DNA of 64,000 bases from Triatoma infestans. Lineage: Eukaryota > Arthropoda > Insecta > Hemiptera > Reduviidae. Position 1 is the stretch's first letter. Each line of letters starts with the position of its first letter. Where the stretch lies: positions 93,827 through 157,826 of the forward strand of contig JAAEAF010001937.1 in NCBI GenBank assembly GCA_011037195.1, given 5' to 3'. The notes under the pieces were generated by a model. That model did not search any database and was not told the origin of the DNA. It saw nothing but the letters and a program-made list of their open reading frames with translations. Position numbers and translations under genes: made by a program. This document shows positions 10,898 to 21,588 of this stretch, piece by piece.

Positions 10898-12035
10898 TTC
10901 TTTTTTTTTTTTTTTGCTACACCAGCGATAAGTAACAACGATCACACAGTAATCACTTAAGCATGCCCGCATACACCTCACGCACATGCAACCCAGCGGT
11001 ATCACTCCTATACGCAAAGCTAATTGCTCCTATCACTTGCGGAGAGAAAAATCACGAGGCCATTGGCGTTTTAAACGCCTTGGTGGGTTATCTGTAATAG
11101 TGAGGGATGTCTAACGACGGACTAAAGGATTAGAATGGGATTGCAGGGATTGATGGAATTTTTTATATCGGGTTCGGGCAACTAGACTGACAAAAGGAAT
11201 TTCAATGTCTCTATGGATGGTTAGATTGGAAACATAGAAGGGGGCATCTACGATTGCACGAAGGAGTTTTGATTGAAGGGATTGTAGTCTATGGAGATTG
11301 GAACGTTTAGTTGAACCCCATAGTTCAATACCGTACGTCCAGATTGGTTTCAATATAGAGTTATATATATCAGTCTTTTGTTGTCTAGAGAGAGATTAGA
11401 TCTATTGTCAAGTAGTCTTTTCAATAGCCGAAAGCGTCTGTTAAGTTCAATTCTTTTCAATCGTATATGTGGATTCCAGTTAAGTCTCTTGTCTATGAAC
11501 AACCCAAGATAGCGGACGACATTAGTGGGTGGGATAGGAATTGAGTTGTAGTAGATTGGGGGGAGAGTGATACGGCGGAGGGTGAATGTAATGTTTTGGG
11601 ATTTAGTTTCATTCAGTTTAATTTTCCATTTTTTGAACCATAATTCTAGGGAAATGAGGTGGGCTTGTAGATTTCTGTGTGATATTACTGGATCACTATC
11701 AGAGGAGAGAATAGCTGTGTCATCTGCATAGATGAGGAGAATGGTATCAGGATGGGTGGGAATATCCGCTGTATATATGTGGAGTACAGGATTGGGCCAA
11801 GGATACTACCTTGCGGAACGCATGCTTCGGCTTTTCGGATAGGAGAGAGAGAGATGCACCGATTTGTACTCGAAAGTATCGGTCGGACAAATAGGAGTTT
11901 AGGATAAGATATAAGGTGAATGGAAGGATGCCCTTAAGTTTCCAGAGCAGACCCGGGTGCCACACCCGGTCGAAGGCTTGTTGCATATCAAGAAACACAC
12001 CCGAGCAACACTCCGTTTTGAAAACTCCTGAGAAA
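10898..12035 (-). mobile_element. Jockey/CR1-like LINE, 5'-truncated, broken RT
   Basis: The poly-A tail is the T-run at 10898-10915 and the 5' break is near 12035. Reading inward it shows GVFLDMQQAFDRVWHPGLL (RT motif A), VPQGSILGPILY, IYADDTAILSSDSD at about 11700-11740, VVRYLGLFIDKRLNWNPHI, then KPIWTYGIELWGSTKRSN. There are frameshifts on both sides of the QGSILGP block (near 11780 and 11830). Its C-terminal part and tail closely match the copy at 24190-24743. Confidence 0.88.
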
Positions 12036-12608
12036 AATGTTGTTAGCTAAGTGTCTATCTGTAACTTTGGCTTATGAACAAAATATTCAATAACGAAAGC
12101 TTTGTTTGAAATTCAAAAAATTTTATATATACTTTTTAGGCACCCAACGCACCTGCACAGAATCCGACACAAAGTTTCGGACAAAATCCGGATACGCGAC
12201 TTTTCATTAAATGAATTTTTTTTTTCTTCCGCTTTTCAGATATAGTTTCAACGATTTTCTATAAAAACTCGTTTGAAAAATTTTTGCAGCTAGAATCGTA
12301 AGAATTAACAGTTAGCCAAAGTAGTGTGAGTATTCCCTCACCAGATGTTTGTTGGTCTTTCTAGTTTGAACACTTTTTATTTTTTATTTTTTTTTTTATT
12401 AAGATAACTTATGCTTTATCATGGCACTTCAATTTATTCCATATTTGGATTATTATAGAAAAAAAATCGGTGATAATTAAAACTTTCTTACCTTGTTTTG
12501 CTTTGAGGGCACCTGAAAAACTTTTTTTATACAATAGATTTTATACAAAAGCAATTCTAGCATTATAAACTGCTCTTAAAAATGGGAGGCCCCATAAAAG
12601 TGTTTTTT
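12036..12608. other. Spacer with a possible related repeat
   Basis: Sequence at about 12050-12350 has CTTATGAACAAAATATTC, CAACGATTTTCTATAAAAACTC and GTGTGAGTATTCCCTCACCAGAT. These echo family A words in family A order, and the last can still form a terminal hairpin. It may be a distant family A relative. No gene was seen. Confidence 0.45.
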
Positions 12609-13629
12609 ACTTTCTCTTACTCCTAGTAAGAGGAAGTATTGTAATCGTGTCAAATTTTCGATATCGAGTTTTCACCGGAAATATCCGTTTTGAGGTCCCC
12701 TGAGTCCAAAAAGCGGTTTTTAGCAATGGTCTGTGTGTGTGTGTGTGTGTGTGTGAGTGTGTGTGTGTGTGTCTGTCTGTATGTGAACAGCATAGCTCAA
12801 AAACGAAAAACCGTAGAAAACTGAAACTTAATATTCCGTTTAGGTATCACCATGCGATCTGACTGTGCGTTATCTGTCAAAATTCCTCAACCGGAAGTAC
12901 CACTTTACTAGTTGCCTTTTTTACTTTTTTGCGTTTTTCTCAAAAATGGCTCCAAGGATTTTCTTTAAACTTGATACATCAACTACATATACAAGGAGCT
13001 ACAACTTTTATTTGAAACATTTCTCTGGGAAAATTGATTTAAGGGCCCTTCTGGGGGAGGGGTGGGGTTAGGTTACCCTCTAAAGTGCTATTTCGGGTTA
13101 TTACACAATTCGGTCATTTAAATAATGTTAATAAGAATTAAATATGTTGTTGAAATTCCTAGTTTGAGAAAAATCGGAAAACCGAAAGTGCTTTTGTTTT
13201 AACACTTTACTAAATATGATTTTTTCACTTTTTCGCGATTTTCTCAAAAATGGCCCCGACGATTTTCTTGAAAGTATACATATAAACTAAAAATTTAAAG
13301 ATCTACAACTTTTATATAAAACATTTCTCTGGAAAAATTCATTTAAGGGCACTTTTAGGAGAGGGGTAGGGTTACAGCTTCCTCTAAAGTGGTATCATAC
13401 TTGATTATACAACTCTATCATCCAAATGAAATTAATTAGAAATAAATAGTTGGCCAAAATTCCGGGTGTGAAGAAAATCAGTAAACCGGAAGTGCGCTTT
13501 TACTGAATAGTTTTTTCAGTTTTCGACAAATTTCATTAAATTTGGTACACAAACTATAAAATTTGTCAATTATAATTTTGATAACTGGAGTAAGAGAAAG
13601 TTGTGTGAGTGTTTCACACCAGATTTTTT
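12609..13629 (+). repeat. Family A, reference full-length copy
   Basis: The start has a perfect hairpin CTCTTACT-CCT-AGTAAGAG (12614-12632), followed by TGTAATCGTGTCAAATTTTC, ACCGGAAATATCCG and a (GT)n run at 12730-12770. Unit starts of the CCGGAAGT type lie at 12891, 13182 (CCGAAAGT) and 13486, spaced 291 and 304 bases. The units share the frame TTCTCAAAAATGG..CGATTTTCTT, CTACAACTTTTAT and GGGAAAATTCATTTAAGG. The end has GGAGTAAGAGAAAG (13587-13600), the reverse complement of 12610-12623, then hairpin GTGTGA-GTGTT-TCACAC and CCAGATTTTTT. No coding frame persists across copies. I do not recognise the family. Confidence 0.95.
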
Positions 13630-13745
13630 ACTTTTTGTTACTCCTAGTAAGAGGAATTATTGTAATCGTGTCAAATTTCCGATATCGAGTTATCACCGGA
13701 AATATCCGTTTTGAGGTCCTCTGAGTCCAAAAAAGTGGTTTGCAA
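13630..13745 (+). repeat. Family A, left part of a copy split by a LINE
   Basis: Begins immediately after the T-run of the preceding copy, so the two copies are head to tail. It carries the 5' hairpin block through AAAAAAGTGGTTTGCAA and is interrupted where the GGTCTGTGTG run should follow. The remainder resumes at 14976. Confidence 0.9.
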
Positions 13746-13751
13746 TAATTT

Positions 13752-14969
13752 TTTTTTTTTTTTTTTTTTTTTCCTTCAGAAGTAACCCTAATGAGGGAAA
13801 ATTTATTTTCCACATGCTCCAAAACATTATTACATGTGTTATAACAAAATATTTAATTTCAGTTGATCATTTCGTTTGTTACTTTAAGTACTTGTAGAAT
13901 GGTAGAAACTAACTAGATAAATGATCTTAATGTACATACATAAATAATCTTAGAAAATTAATAAAAGAAAAGAAAGAAGTAATGAATCTAAAAAAATAAT
14001 AAAAACTGAAGAAAAAAAAAATAATATTAAACAGAACAAATCGAACAAAGAACAAAAGAATTACAAAATAAAATTAAATAAAATACATATTATTGTTATT
14101 TATAGGTCATTAATATCAATATTTTTAATAAAATCCAAAAAAACTTGACAATATTGGCTGCTGACTAATTGTTTTTTCTCGATCTTCCATCGTCCACCTG
14201 TAGTTATGATTTCTCTAATTAGTCGAGTCCGTGAAGATACAAATTTTTGACAGTCATAAATAATGTGATCCACATTTTGAACAGACAAACCATCACATGG
14301 ACATTTATTAGACGTAAGTATTTTGAATCGGTGTAGATAGTCTCTAATGTGGCCGTGTCCTGTTAACATCTGAGTCAAAGTGTAAGTAATTCTTGAAGTC
14401 GGTGATTGAAGTCGGTGTGTTATATTAGGGAAAAATTCTTTGGTCAGGGCTCCAGTCTCAGATCTGCTCCAGCTAAACTGCCATTTTTTTAGGCTCTCTT
14501 CTTTTAATAATCTTTTTATATAAGATATAGGAACTTTTGTGTACGCTTCCTCCAAGTTCAGTTGGTTTGAAGCCAGTTTAGCGAGCTTGTCTGCTTTCTC
14601 ATGCTCTTCAATACCGCAATGAGCTTTCACCCATGCGATATTTACTTGAACGTTGTGAGAGATCTGCAGAGCTGTCATCTTGTTTCGTACATCTTCAAGA
14701 AGTGGATAATGTATTTTCCAATTGTTTATAGATTGTATTGTAACCTGACTGTCTGTTCGTATGAGTATGTTCTCAGTGTCTATTTTCTGAATGTTTTGTG
14801 ATATCCAGTCTTAAAGCCTTGACAACCGCCAAAAGTTCAGCCTGGTTATTTGAGCAATTACCGTTTAATTTGAACAATTCTTCATATTTACATACCCCAT
14901 CGACGTAAACCACAAAAGCCGCACCCACTCTATCACCCTCTTTGCTGCCATCTGTGAAAATTACAGTAC
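13752..14969 (-). mobile_element. LINE (RNase H-bearing) inserted in family A
   Basis: The poly-A tail is the T-run at 13749-13772. The RNase H domain begins with TVIFTDGSKEGDRVGAAFVV (about 14960 downwards) and continues NNQAELLAVVKAL. A one-base shift near 14810 leads into DTENILIRTDSQVTIQSINN, then VNIAWVKAHCGIEEHEKADK. The C-terminal HIRDYLHRF and CPCDG..QNVDHIIYDC resemble the usual CCHC end. The stop is at 14100. TAATTT on both sides (13746-13751 and 14970-14975) is a possible short target duplication, ambiguous because of the T-run. It is 5'-truncated within RNase H. Confidence 0.88.
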
Positions 14970-14975
14970 TAATTT

Positions 14976-15838
14976 GTATGTATGTATGTATGTATGTGAA
15001 CAGCATAGCTCAAAAACGAAAAACCGTTGAAAGTTGAAACTTGATATTCCGTTTAGGTATCACCATGGGATCTGACACTACGTTATCTGTCAAAATTCCT
15101 CAACCGGAAGTACCACTTTACTAGTTGCATTTTTTACTTTTTTGCGATTTTCTCAAAAATGGCTCCAACGATTTTCTTTAAACTTGAAATATCAACCACA
15201 TATTCAAAGAGCTACAACTTTTATTTGAAACATTTCTCCGGGAAAATGCAATGAAGGGCACTTTTGGGGGAAGGGTGGAGTCAGATTGCCTTGTAAAATG
15301 CTATTTCAGTTTATTAGACAATTCTGTCATCTAAATAATGTTAATTAGAATTAAATATGTTGTTGACATTCCGAGTTGGAAAAAAATTGGATAACCGGAA
15401 GTGCGTTTACTTTACTACTTTATTAAATGATTTATTCTCTTATTTCGCAATTTTCTCAAAAATGGCTTCGACGATTTTTTTGAAACTTCATAAATAAATT
15501 AAACATGCAAAGATCTACATCTTTTATTTAAAACTTTTCTTTGGGAAAATTCTTTTAAGAGCACTTTTAGGGGAGGGGTGGGGTTATGTTTTTCTCTAAA
15601 GTACTATCGTAGTTGATTATACAATTCTATAATCCAAACATAATTAACTGGAAATAAATAGATGGCTGAAATTCAGTTTCAAGAAAATTTGTAAACCGGA
15701 AGTGCGCTTTTACTGAACAGTTTTTACAGTTTTCGACGAATTTCGTTCAAATATGGTACACAAACTATAAAATTTGTCAATTATAATTTTGAGAACTGAA
15801 GTAAGAGAAAGTTGTGTGAGTGTTTCACATCAGATTTT
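14976..15838 (+). repeat. Family A, right part of the split copy
   Basis: Picks up at the GTATGTATG run and TGTGAACAGCATAGCTC, and runs through two unit starts to AGTAAGAGAAAGTTGTGTGA and TTTCACATCAGATTTTATTTT. With 13630-13745 it makes one full-length copy. Confidence 0.92.
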
Positions 15839-16380
15839 ATTTTCTAAGGTGCTTGCAAAAAATAATCCTATATCAACGGGAAATATATAAAAGAAGTGAA
15901 CTGTTTTTATGGTGGTAATGAATATTTATAGTGCATTGTGTTTAGTGGGAAGGATTAACAAAAAAAAAAAAAATAATAATAATATCTTGTCGAAACAAAG
16001 AATGTGGCTACAAAGTAGTGAATCTATTATAAGTCTTCTAGGAAAGAAAGTATTAAACAACCTGTTGTATACGCGCTGTTAGCAACAGAGAATCTTTCAG
16101 AGATGTGGCCACAACGGATTCTGCATCTTTCTCCGTTCTGCGTACTAATGTATACAATTTTATAAAATCTTGTAAAGAGGCAGGTCTACTTTATAGATGT
16201 GAAAGAAATGAATGTTTATACTTAAGACTTGTGGATAAGAAATTAAATACAGGAATCACTATAATGAAGTTATAGGCTGAAGAAAAGTGGTAACGTTATG
16301 TTCACCTTACTCAGAGGCTTTTGTTCTTTGATTACCACTTCTGCTACAAATGCGGATACTGTAGATACGAAGCTTTTGTT
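15839..16380. other. Unassigned sequence
   Basis: No gene or repeat recognised. Confidence 0.4.
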
Positions 16381-16495
16381 CAAAGAATCCGTCAACCGGA
16401 AATGTTTACTTTATTGATTTTTTTTTTTATAAGTTTTTCGCGAATTTCTTAAAAATGGATAAATAATTCATTTTCTTCAAACTTCGTATACTATC
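16381..16495 (+). repeat. Decayed family A fragment
   Basis: CCGTCAACCGGAAATG, TTTTTCGCGAATTTCTTAAA and TTTTCTTCAAACTTCGTATA follow the order of a family A unit. It is cut at the (AAT)n tail of the next LINE. A further decayed stretch at 18030-18300 (CCTCTAAAATACTATTTCAA; GAAATTTTTAGAAAAATCAG) may be its continuation. Confidence 0.55.
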
Positions 16496-17580
16496 TATAA
16501 TAATAATAATAAAATAATAATAATAATAATAATATTTTATTTAAAAATTTTACATTCAGAAAGATTAATACATAATATTTACAGCTTGGAATTATATCCG
16601 TCAGCCGGAGAAAGATGTTACAAACATTTTATCAAAAATACTATTCCTTTAATAAAAGATATTTTCTTGTTTACTGTAATACATGAGAAAAAAAAAAAAT
16701 ATTCATACTGCAAATAAAATAAAAAATACATAAATACAAAATACTGAAAAAGTAAAAACTATTTTGAAACTTTACATTACTATACAATATTAAAATTAAT
16801 GATGAAAAAGTTACTGAGAAATATTAATAGAACAAATTAAGTGAAAAATTGAAGAAACAAAAACGAGTATCCCGTGGAAAACAAACCAAAACAAAAATTA
16901 TAAATTATATATATATTTTAATAAAAAAAACACAAGTCAAAAGTTAAATTCCTGCACAAGCTGGTGCCGATACTGCCAGGCAGATCGAGCAAAATTAATA
17001 AGCCCCTACAGTTACAAGCATTAAGAAGGGCTTGCAAAGAGTGCAAAGTTAGTAAACGTACTCCGAGGTAACGTAAACGAAATTCTGCGAGAATAGGGCT
17101 AACTGCTAAAAAATGTACAATATCCTCCCTTGTATTGAGGTTACATAAGGAACATCTCTTTCTTATCTCCTCCTTATCCGCCCAAGGCGTACAATTTAAA
17201 TATAATAATTCGCCCCTCATTTTAAATAACCACCTCATCTCTTTTAAATGCAATGACGAGGACTGGCGGTCAAAGGAGAATAATTTACAGCTCATATCTA
17301 GCTGTTTATAGTAAATAAACCTTGAGGACGTACTTATGCACAACGCAGACTCCTCCCGATGCACCAATCTTATCTTATCTAACAAGGTTGCTAACTGGTT
17401 TTTCCAAAGACTCAAGTTGTCAGAAGAGGAATCGAAGTGACAAGAGTGTCCGCGGGCCAAGTTAATCCAATGCTCAAACCAATAAGTTTTTCTTTTAACT
17501 ATTTCCTGAGCAAAAATCCTTGGCAATCTATGAGCAGGAAGCTCCAGAACTCTTAAGACAGTACCTAAAGTTACTATCTA
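16496..17580 (-). mobile_element. LINE 3' part, CCGGCTGACGG-tail family
   Basis: The C-terminal polyprotein (stop at 16918) has RLPRIFAQEIVKRKTYWFEH, KMRGELLYLNCTPWADKEEI, a CSLCNLNTREDIVHFLA knuckle and GLLILLDLP. The 3' UTR has CCGGCTGACGG (minus, 16598-16608), an AAGCTGT partner and an (ATT)n tail at 16496-16540. The same family runs forward at 36075-38619. The intact GGGGCTTATTAATTTTGC segment here is the paralogous empty site for the solo LTR at 37765. Confidence 0.85.
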
Positions 17581-17589
17581 TTAATACAT

Positions 17590-18030
17590 AGTCTTCTTCT
17601 TGTTGACTTCTGGCACTATAATCTTTGTAGGATCTTGGCCTTCTCAATTACTGGCCCTACCTATTTTTCACCATCTCCCCTAATTCCTATCACTCTTAGA
17701 TCCTTCTCGTCACTATACACCCAACGTATTCTTAAGCGTATCTCTGGAGGATTCCTTCTTCTCCCATCCTCCAGAACAGTCCAGACCATTTGTGCCTTTC
17801 TTTCTTTCTAGTTCCTTTAAAAAGGTCCCGTAAATCTTGGTTAGTCTTTATCTTACTCAATCTTCCCAATCTTTTACTGGACTGAATACCCTGCTAAAAA
17901 ATTTTACTTTCCCATATGTTTGAGAACACGTTCGTTCATTACTTTCATTAATGACCATATTTCACTCCCTAACTTAACAACGGGTCTTAGAAAGAGAGAC
18001 ACAGCCCTAATCATATTTATTTGCAATATT
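17590..18030 (-). mobile_element. RTE-like LINE C-terminal fragment, decayed
   Basis: Minus-strand pieces read LRPVVKLGSEIWSLMKVMNE and further on RIRWVYSDEKDLRV. This is like the GSESWALTSKH region of the element at 1-604. It ends in an ACAAGAAGAAGA tail. Several stops and shifts make it clearly dead. Confidence 0.65.
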
Positions 18031-18539
18031 TTATTGAGAAAATTGAATTTTGGGTTTTAATCTAAACAGTAACCTGAAGCTTTCCTCTAAAATACTATTT
18101 CAAAATAACTTCGGTTCTATTAACTATATAATTAAGAGTAAATTAATATATGAAATTTTTAGAAAAATCAGGTTATCAGAAGAGTTTTTCATTTGAAATG
18201 ATTTTACAAAAATTTTGTTTAAACTTGGATTACTAATTGCACTTATACAAACCTAATATTTTTGTTTGAAATATATTTTTCTGAATAATCGATCTGTTAA
18301 AATCTGTTTACATCTAATAATCGATCTGTTTCGTCAGCACACCTAATCTGACTGAATTTTGTAGAGAATTTAGAAGCGCGGCTTGCTAATCCACAACTTA
18401 GTCAGTCACATTTAGATACCCCTTACGTTCCATAACCAATGAATGTTGTATTTGTTATCCTATATTTCATTGTATATTAAGACCAGCTAACATTTACTAA
18501 CAGTAGACCACTAACAGGTTTGAATAAATGTTATTTATT
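18031..18539. other. Decayed family A-like stretch and spacer
   Basis: 18030-18300 recalls a family A unit at low similarity. The rest is unassigned. Confidence 0.4.
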
Positions 18540-19850
18540 TTAATCTTTTCTTTTCTTTCTTTTCCGGCGTTCTCCTTCTACTGGGTTGCCGGTACATCGA
18601 ACTCCACATTGCTTCACGTCATCCTGTCAAACCAGTATCTTTTTTGCAGCTTTTCACCCACCATTCTGCTCTTCTATCTCCTCATCCCATCTTCGGGCTG
18701 ATCTTCCTCGTCTTCGATTCCTCTGGGCATTCGTTTGAGATGTCCAGTTCATTTTAGTTTCCTTTTTGGAGTTTTTTCCTCTACAGTCTTCTGTACTTCT
18801 ATTCGCTTCCTTATACCTTCCTTTCTCATTCTATTTCTCCTAGTCTTTTTCAAACACCTTCTCAAATATTTATTTTTGCGACTACCTTTCTAGAGGTGGT
18901 CTCTGTTTTGGCTCCCTATGCCAAGATTTCTTCAATTATCGAATAGAATATTGCCTACTATTTTTATTATTTAGGGTATGGTTCCAAATCATCGGGTGGA
19001 GCATCCTAATTGCTATTCACGCCTGATTTCAAAACTGATCCCAAGTACGTAAAACATTTAATCCTCCTATTTTTCCTCAGACACTACTAATCCTTCTCAT
19101 TCCTTGCTACCATCACATATTCTGTCTTATCATAATTTATCTTCATAACCCAACCCAAAAAACTAACCATTAGCTTCCTCATCATGAATTCCAGATCTTC
19201 CATATCCTCATCGTCAAAACCCAAAGGATGACCTCATTCTTGGCTCAACATGAAGACCCGTGACCGTACTTTTGAAACGTGGAAACCATAACACCCCCAA
19301 TCCATCTTTCCTCCTTCCACTGTACAAATTTCTTCGGCTACTGTTATTGCTTTTTATCCTATTTACTTTCCCTTAAAACATTTAATCCTCCTATTTTTCC
19401 TCAGACACTACTAATCCTTCTCATTCCTTGCTACCATCACATATTCTGTCTTATCATAATTTATCTTCATAACCCAACCCAAAAAACTAACCATTAGCTT
19501 CCTCATCATGAATTCCAGATCTTCCATATCCTCATCGTCAAAACCCAAAGGATGACCTCATTCTTGGCTCAACATGAAGACCCGTGACCGTACTTTTGAA
19601 ACGTGGAAACCATAACACCCCCAATCCATCTTTCCTCCTTCCACTGTACAAATTTCTTCGGCTACTGTTATTGCTTTTTATCCTATTTACTTTCCCTTAA
19701 AACATTTAATCCTCCTATTTTTCCTCAGACACTACTAATCCTTCTCATTCCTTGCTACCATCACATATTCTGTCTTATCATAATTTATACCTCATACCCC
19801 AATCCAAAAAAATATCCATTAGCTTCCTCATCATGAATTCCAGATCTTCC
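18540..19850 (-). mobile_element. RTE-like LINE fragment with tandemly triplicated RT segment
   Basis: C-terminal end at 18540-18720 (RNRRRGRSARRWDEEIEEQ) and post-RT YGAK at about 18900. KCFTYLGSVLKSG lies at 19000-19070 and INYDKTEYVMVARNEKD at 19090-19170. On the RT side a decayed YAGD box (YADD in living elements) follows near 19885-19895. The KTEYVMVAR segment is present three times because of the 324-base tandem repeat. Stops and shifts occur throughout. Confidence 0.75.
19051..19840. repeat. 324-bp tandem repeat, 2.4 copies
   Basis: Units start with AAAACATTTAATCCTCC at 19051, 19375 and 19699, a constant 324-base period and nearly identical. The third is partial and diverges after CATAATTTATACC. 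The join CCCTT|AAAACATTT between units also occurs, reversed, in the duplicate near 31370-31390. Confidence 0.92.
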
Positions 19851-20109
19851 ATATCCCTGAGCTCTGACCATCTACCTGGTCACCCGCATAAATAATGTAT
19901 AATGGTGTTCATCCCCAATACTGTAAATCCATTCGCTTAATTTCTTAAACTAGCTAGGCAGTGGGTATATTTTGACCTGGTCTCCTGGTATATTTTGAAC
20001 AATATGGGCGACACAGCACCCCTGTTTTAAAACCCTTGGAGGCCTCAAAGGAATTGGATTAATTTATTCCTTATTTGACACATTATCTCATTTACATTTA
20101 TGTATTATT
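19841..20109. repeat. Segment duplicated in inverted orientation at 30977-31240
   Basis: The stretch from TCTGACCATCTACCTGGTCA to TGTATTATTACTTTCTC matches the reverse strand of 30977-31220 almost base for base, including the 3' side RT remnant and the ACAGGGGTGCTGTGTCGCCC word. It joins the LINE fragment to the family A copy. Confidence 0.88.
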
Positions 20110-20696
20110 ACTTTCTCTTATGTTCGAGGAAAGTAAAAGGAATTATTGTAATCGTGTCGAATTTTTGATATCGAGTTTTCACCGGAAATATTCGTTTTAA
20201 GGTCCCCTGAGCCCAAAAAAAAAAATGGTTTTTAGCAAATGGTCTGTGTGTGTGTGTATTTATGTATGTATGTATGTATGTATGTATGTATGTATGTATT
20301 TGAACAGCATATCTCAAAAACCAAAAACAGTAGAAAGTTGAAAGTTGATATACCGTTTAGGTATCACCATGGATTCTGACAGTACGTTATCTGTCAAAAT
20401 TCCTTAACCGGAAGTACCATTTTACTGTTTTTTTTTTTTGTTTTTTTTTACTTTTTTGCAATTTTCTCAAAAATGGCTCCGATGATTTTCTTTAAACTTC
20501 ATATATAAACTACACATACAATGAGCTACAACTTGTATACGAATCATTTCTCCGGAAAAATTCATTTAAGGGCACTTTTGTGGAGGGACGGGGTTAGGTT
20601 TTCCTCTAAAGTGCTTTAGTTTTTTATACAATTTTGTCATCTAAATAATATTAATTAGAATTAAATTAGTTGTTGAAATTCCGAGTTTGAAAAAAT
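20110..20696 (+). repeat. Family A, 3'-truncated copy
   Basis: The 5' hairpin block is altered (CTTATGTTCGAGGAAAG), and the same alteration occurs in the inverted duplicate ending at 30976. It carries the first unit and part of the boundary to the second, and stops after GAGTTTGAAAAAATG. Confidence 0.9.
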
Positions 20697-21588
20697 GTAT
20701 TTTTCAGTTTTCTGGATTTTAGGGATTTCATCATATGCTTTCTCCAAATCAATGAATGCCATGGGTGTAACTCTTAATGCGCTTCAAAGCATTTTACTAA
20801 TAATATAGGTTACATAATTCTCTTATAATCTATTTTTCAAATTTCTTCAGCACTCTTGAATTATCTAGTTTAGTGTATTACATAAAATGTATATATTGCA
20901 ATTAATTTTTAAATACACTTACCATTTATTAATTCTTGGTGAGTGTAATAAGAAAGATGTACAGAAATGTTGCTATTAAAGATAAATTATTTAATGAAAA
21001 CCACTTCAATAAAATAACAATGATAATTTTCTTCTATATTGCAGGTGAATATGTTACAAACAATACATCAGTATTATATATTATTAATGGACAAGATAGT
21101 AATAGAGTTGAGAATGTAATATTTAATTTTCCGTTAATCAATTATATTATATAGAATATTCAGTTAACTCGGTCAGCTATCATGTTATAGAATGGAATGA
21201 TAGAATGACCGCCACCTCCAAGTCATTAAAGTATAGTCGACCTCCTGCTGATATATACAACATTAACTTCAACTCCTATCCCATCAAAACAATAAAAATA
21301 TTAGATTATTATGAACATAACTGCATTTTCTTTTCTTTTTTTTTTTTTATTTATTTTAATGTCTTTTCAATCTCCTCATGGGTCATGATTATCTTACAGG
21401 CTCTCTAACAACACTTATGTTGTTATTAATTAATTATTCTGTATTGTACATTAGAAATGGTGTATTTTTTCTTCATTTATTTGTACTACCTCAACGGTGA
21501 ATACATTGACAGTTGGAAGAGCTACACAGAAGCTCGAGATTGCTCATGGGAGCGTGATAAAGTGACAATGCGAGGATGTTGACAATGG
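20697..21588. other. Unassigned AT-rich sequence
   Basis: No feature recognised. Short frames at 20936 and 21205 have no domain or codon-use support. Confidence 0.5.

Noticed and set aside
12609..13629. Family A as a coding element
   Set aside because: No frame is shared by full-length copies; stops and indels fall everywhere while non-coding words and hairpins are kept.
12609..13629. Family A as a canonical Helitron
   Set aside because: Terminal hairpins fit loosely, but no TC start or CTRR end and no A/T host site could be shown.
19279..19836. Duplicated 72-77 codon gene
   Set aside because: The frames lie antisense to RT remnants within a 324-base tandem repeat. The same frame in reverse at 31242-31475 is due to the inverted duplicate.
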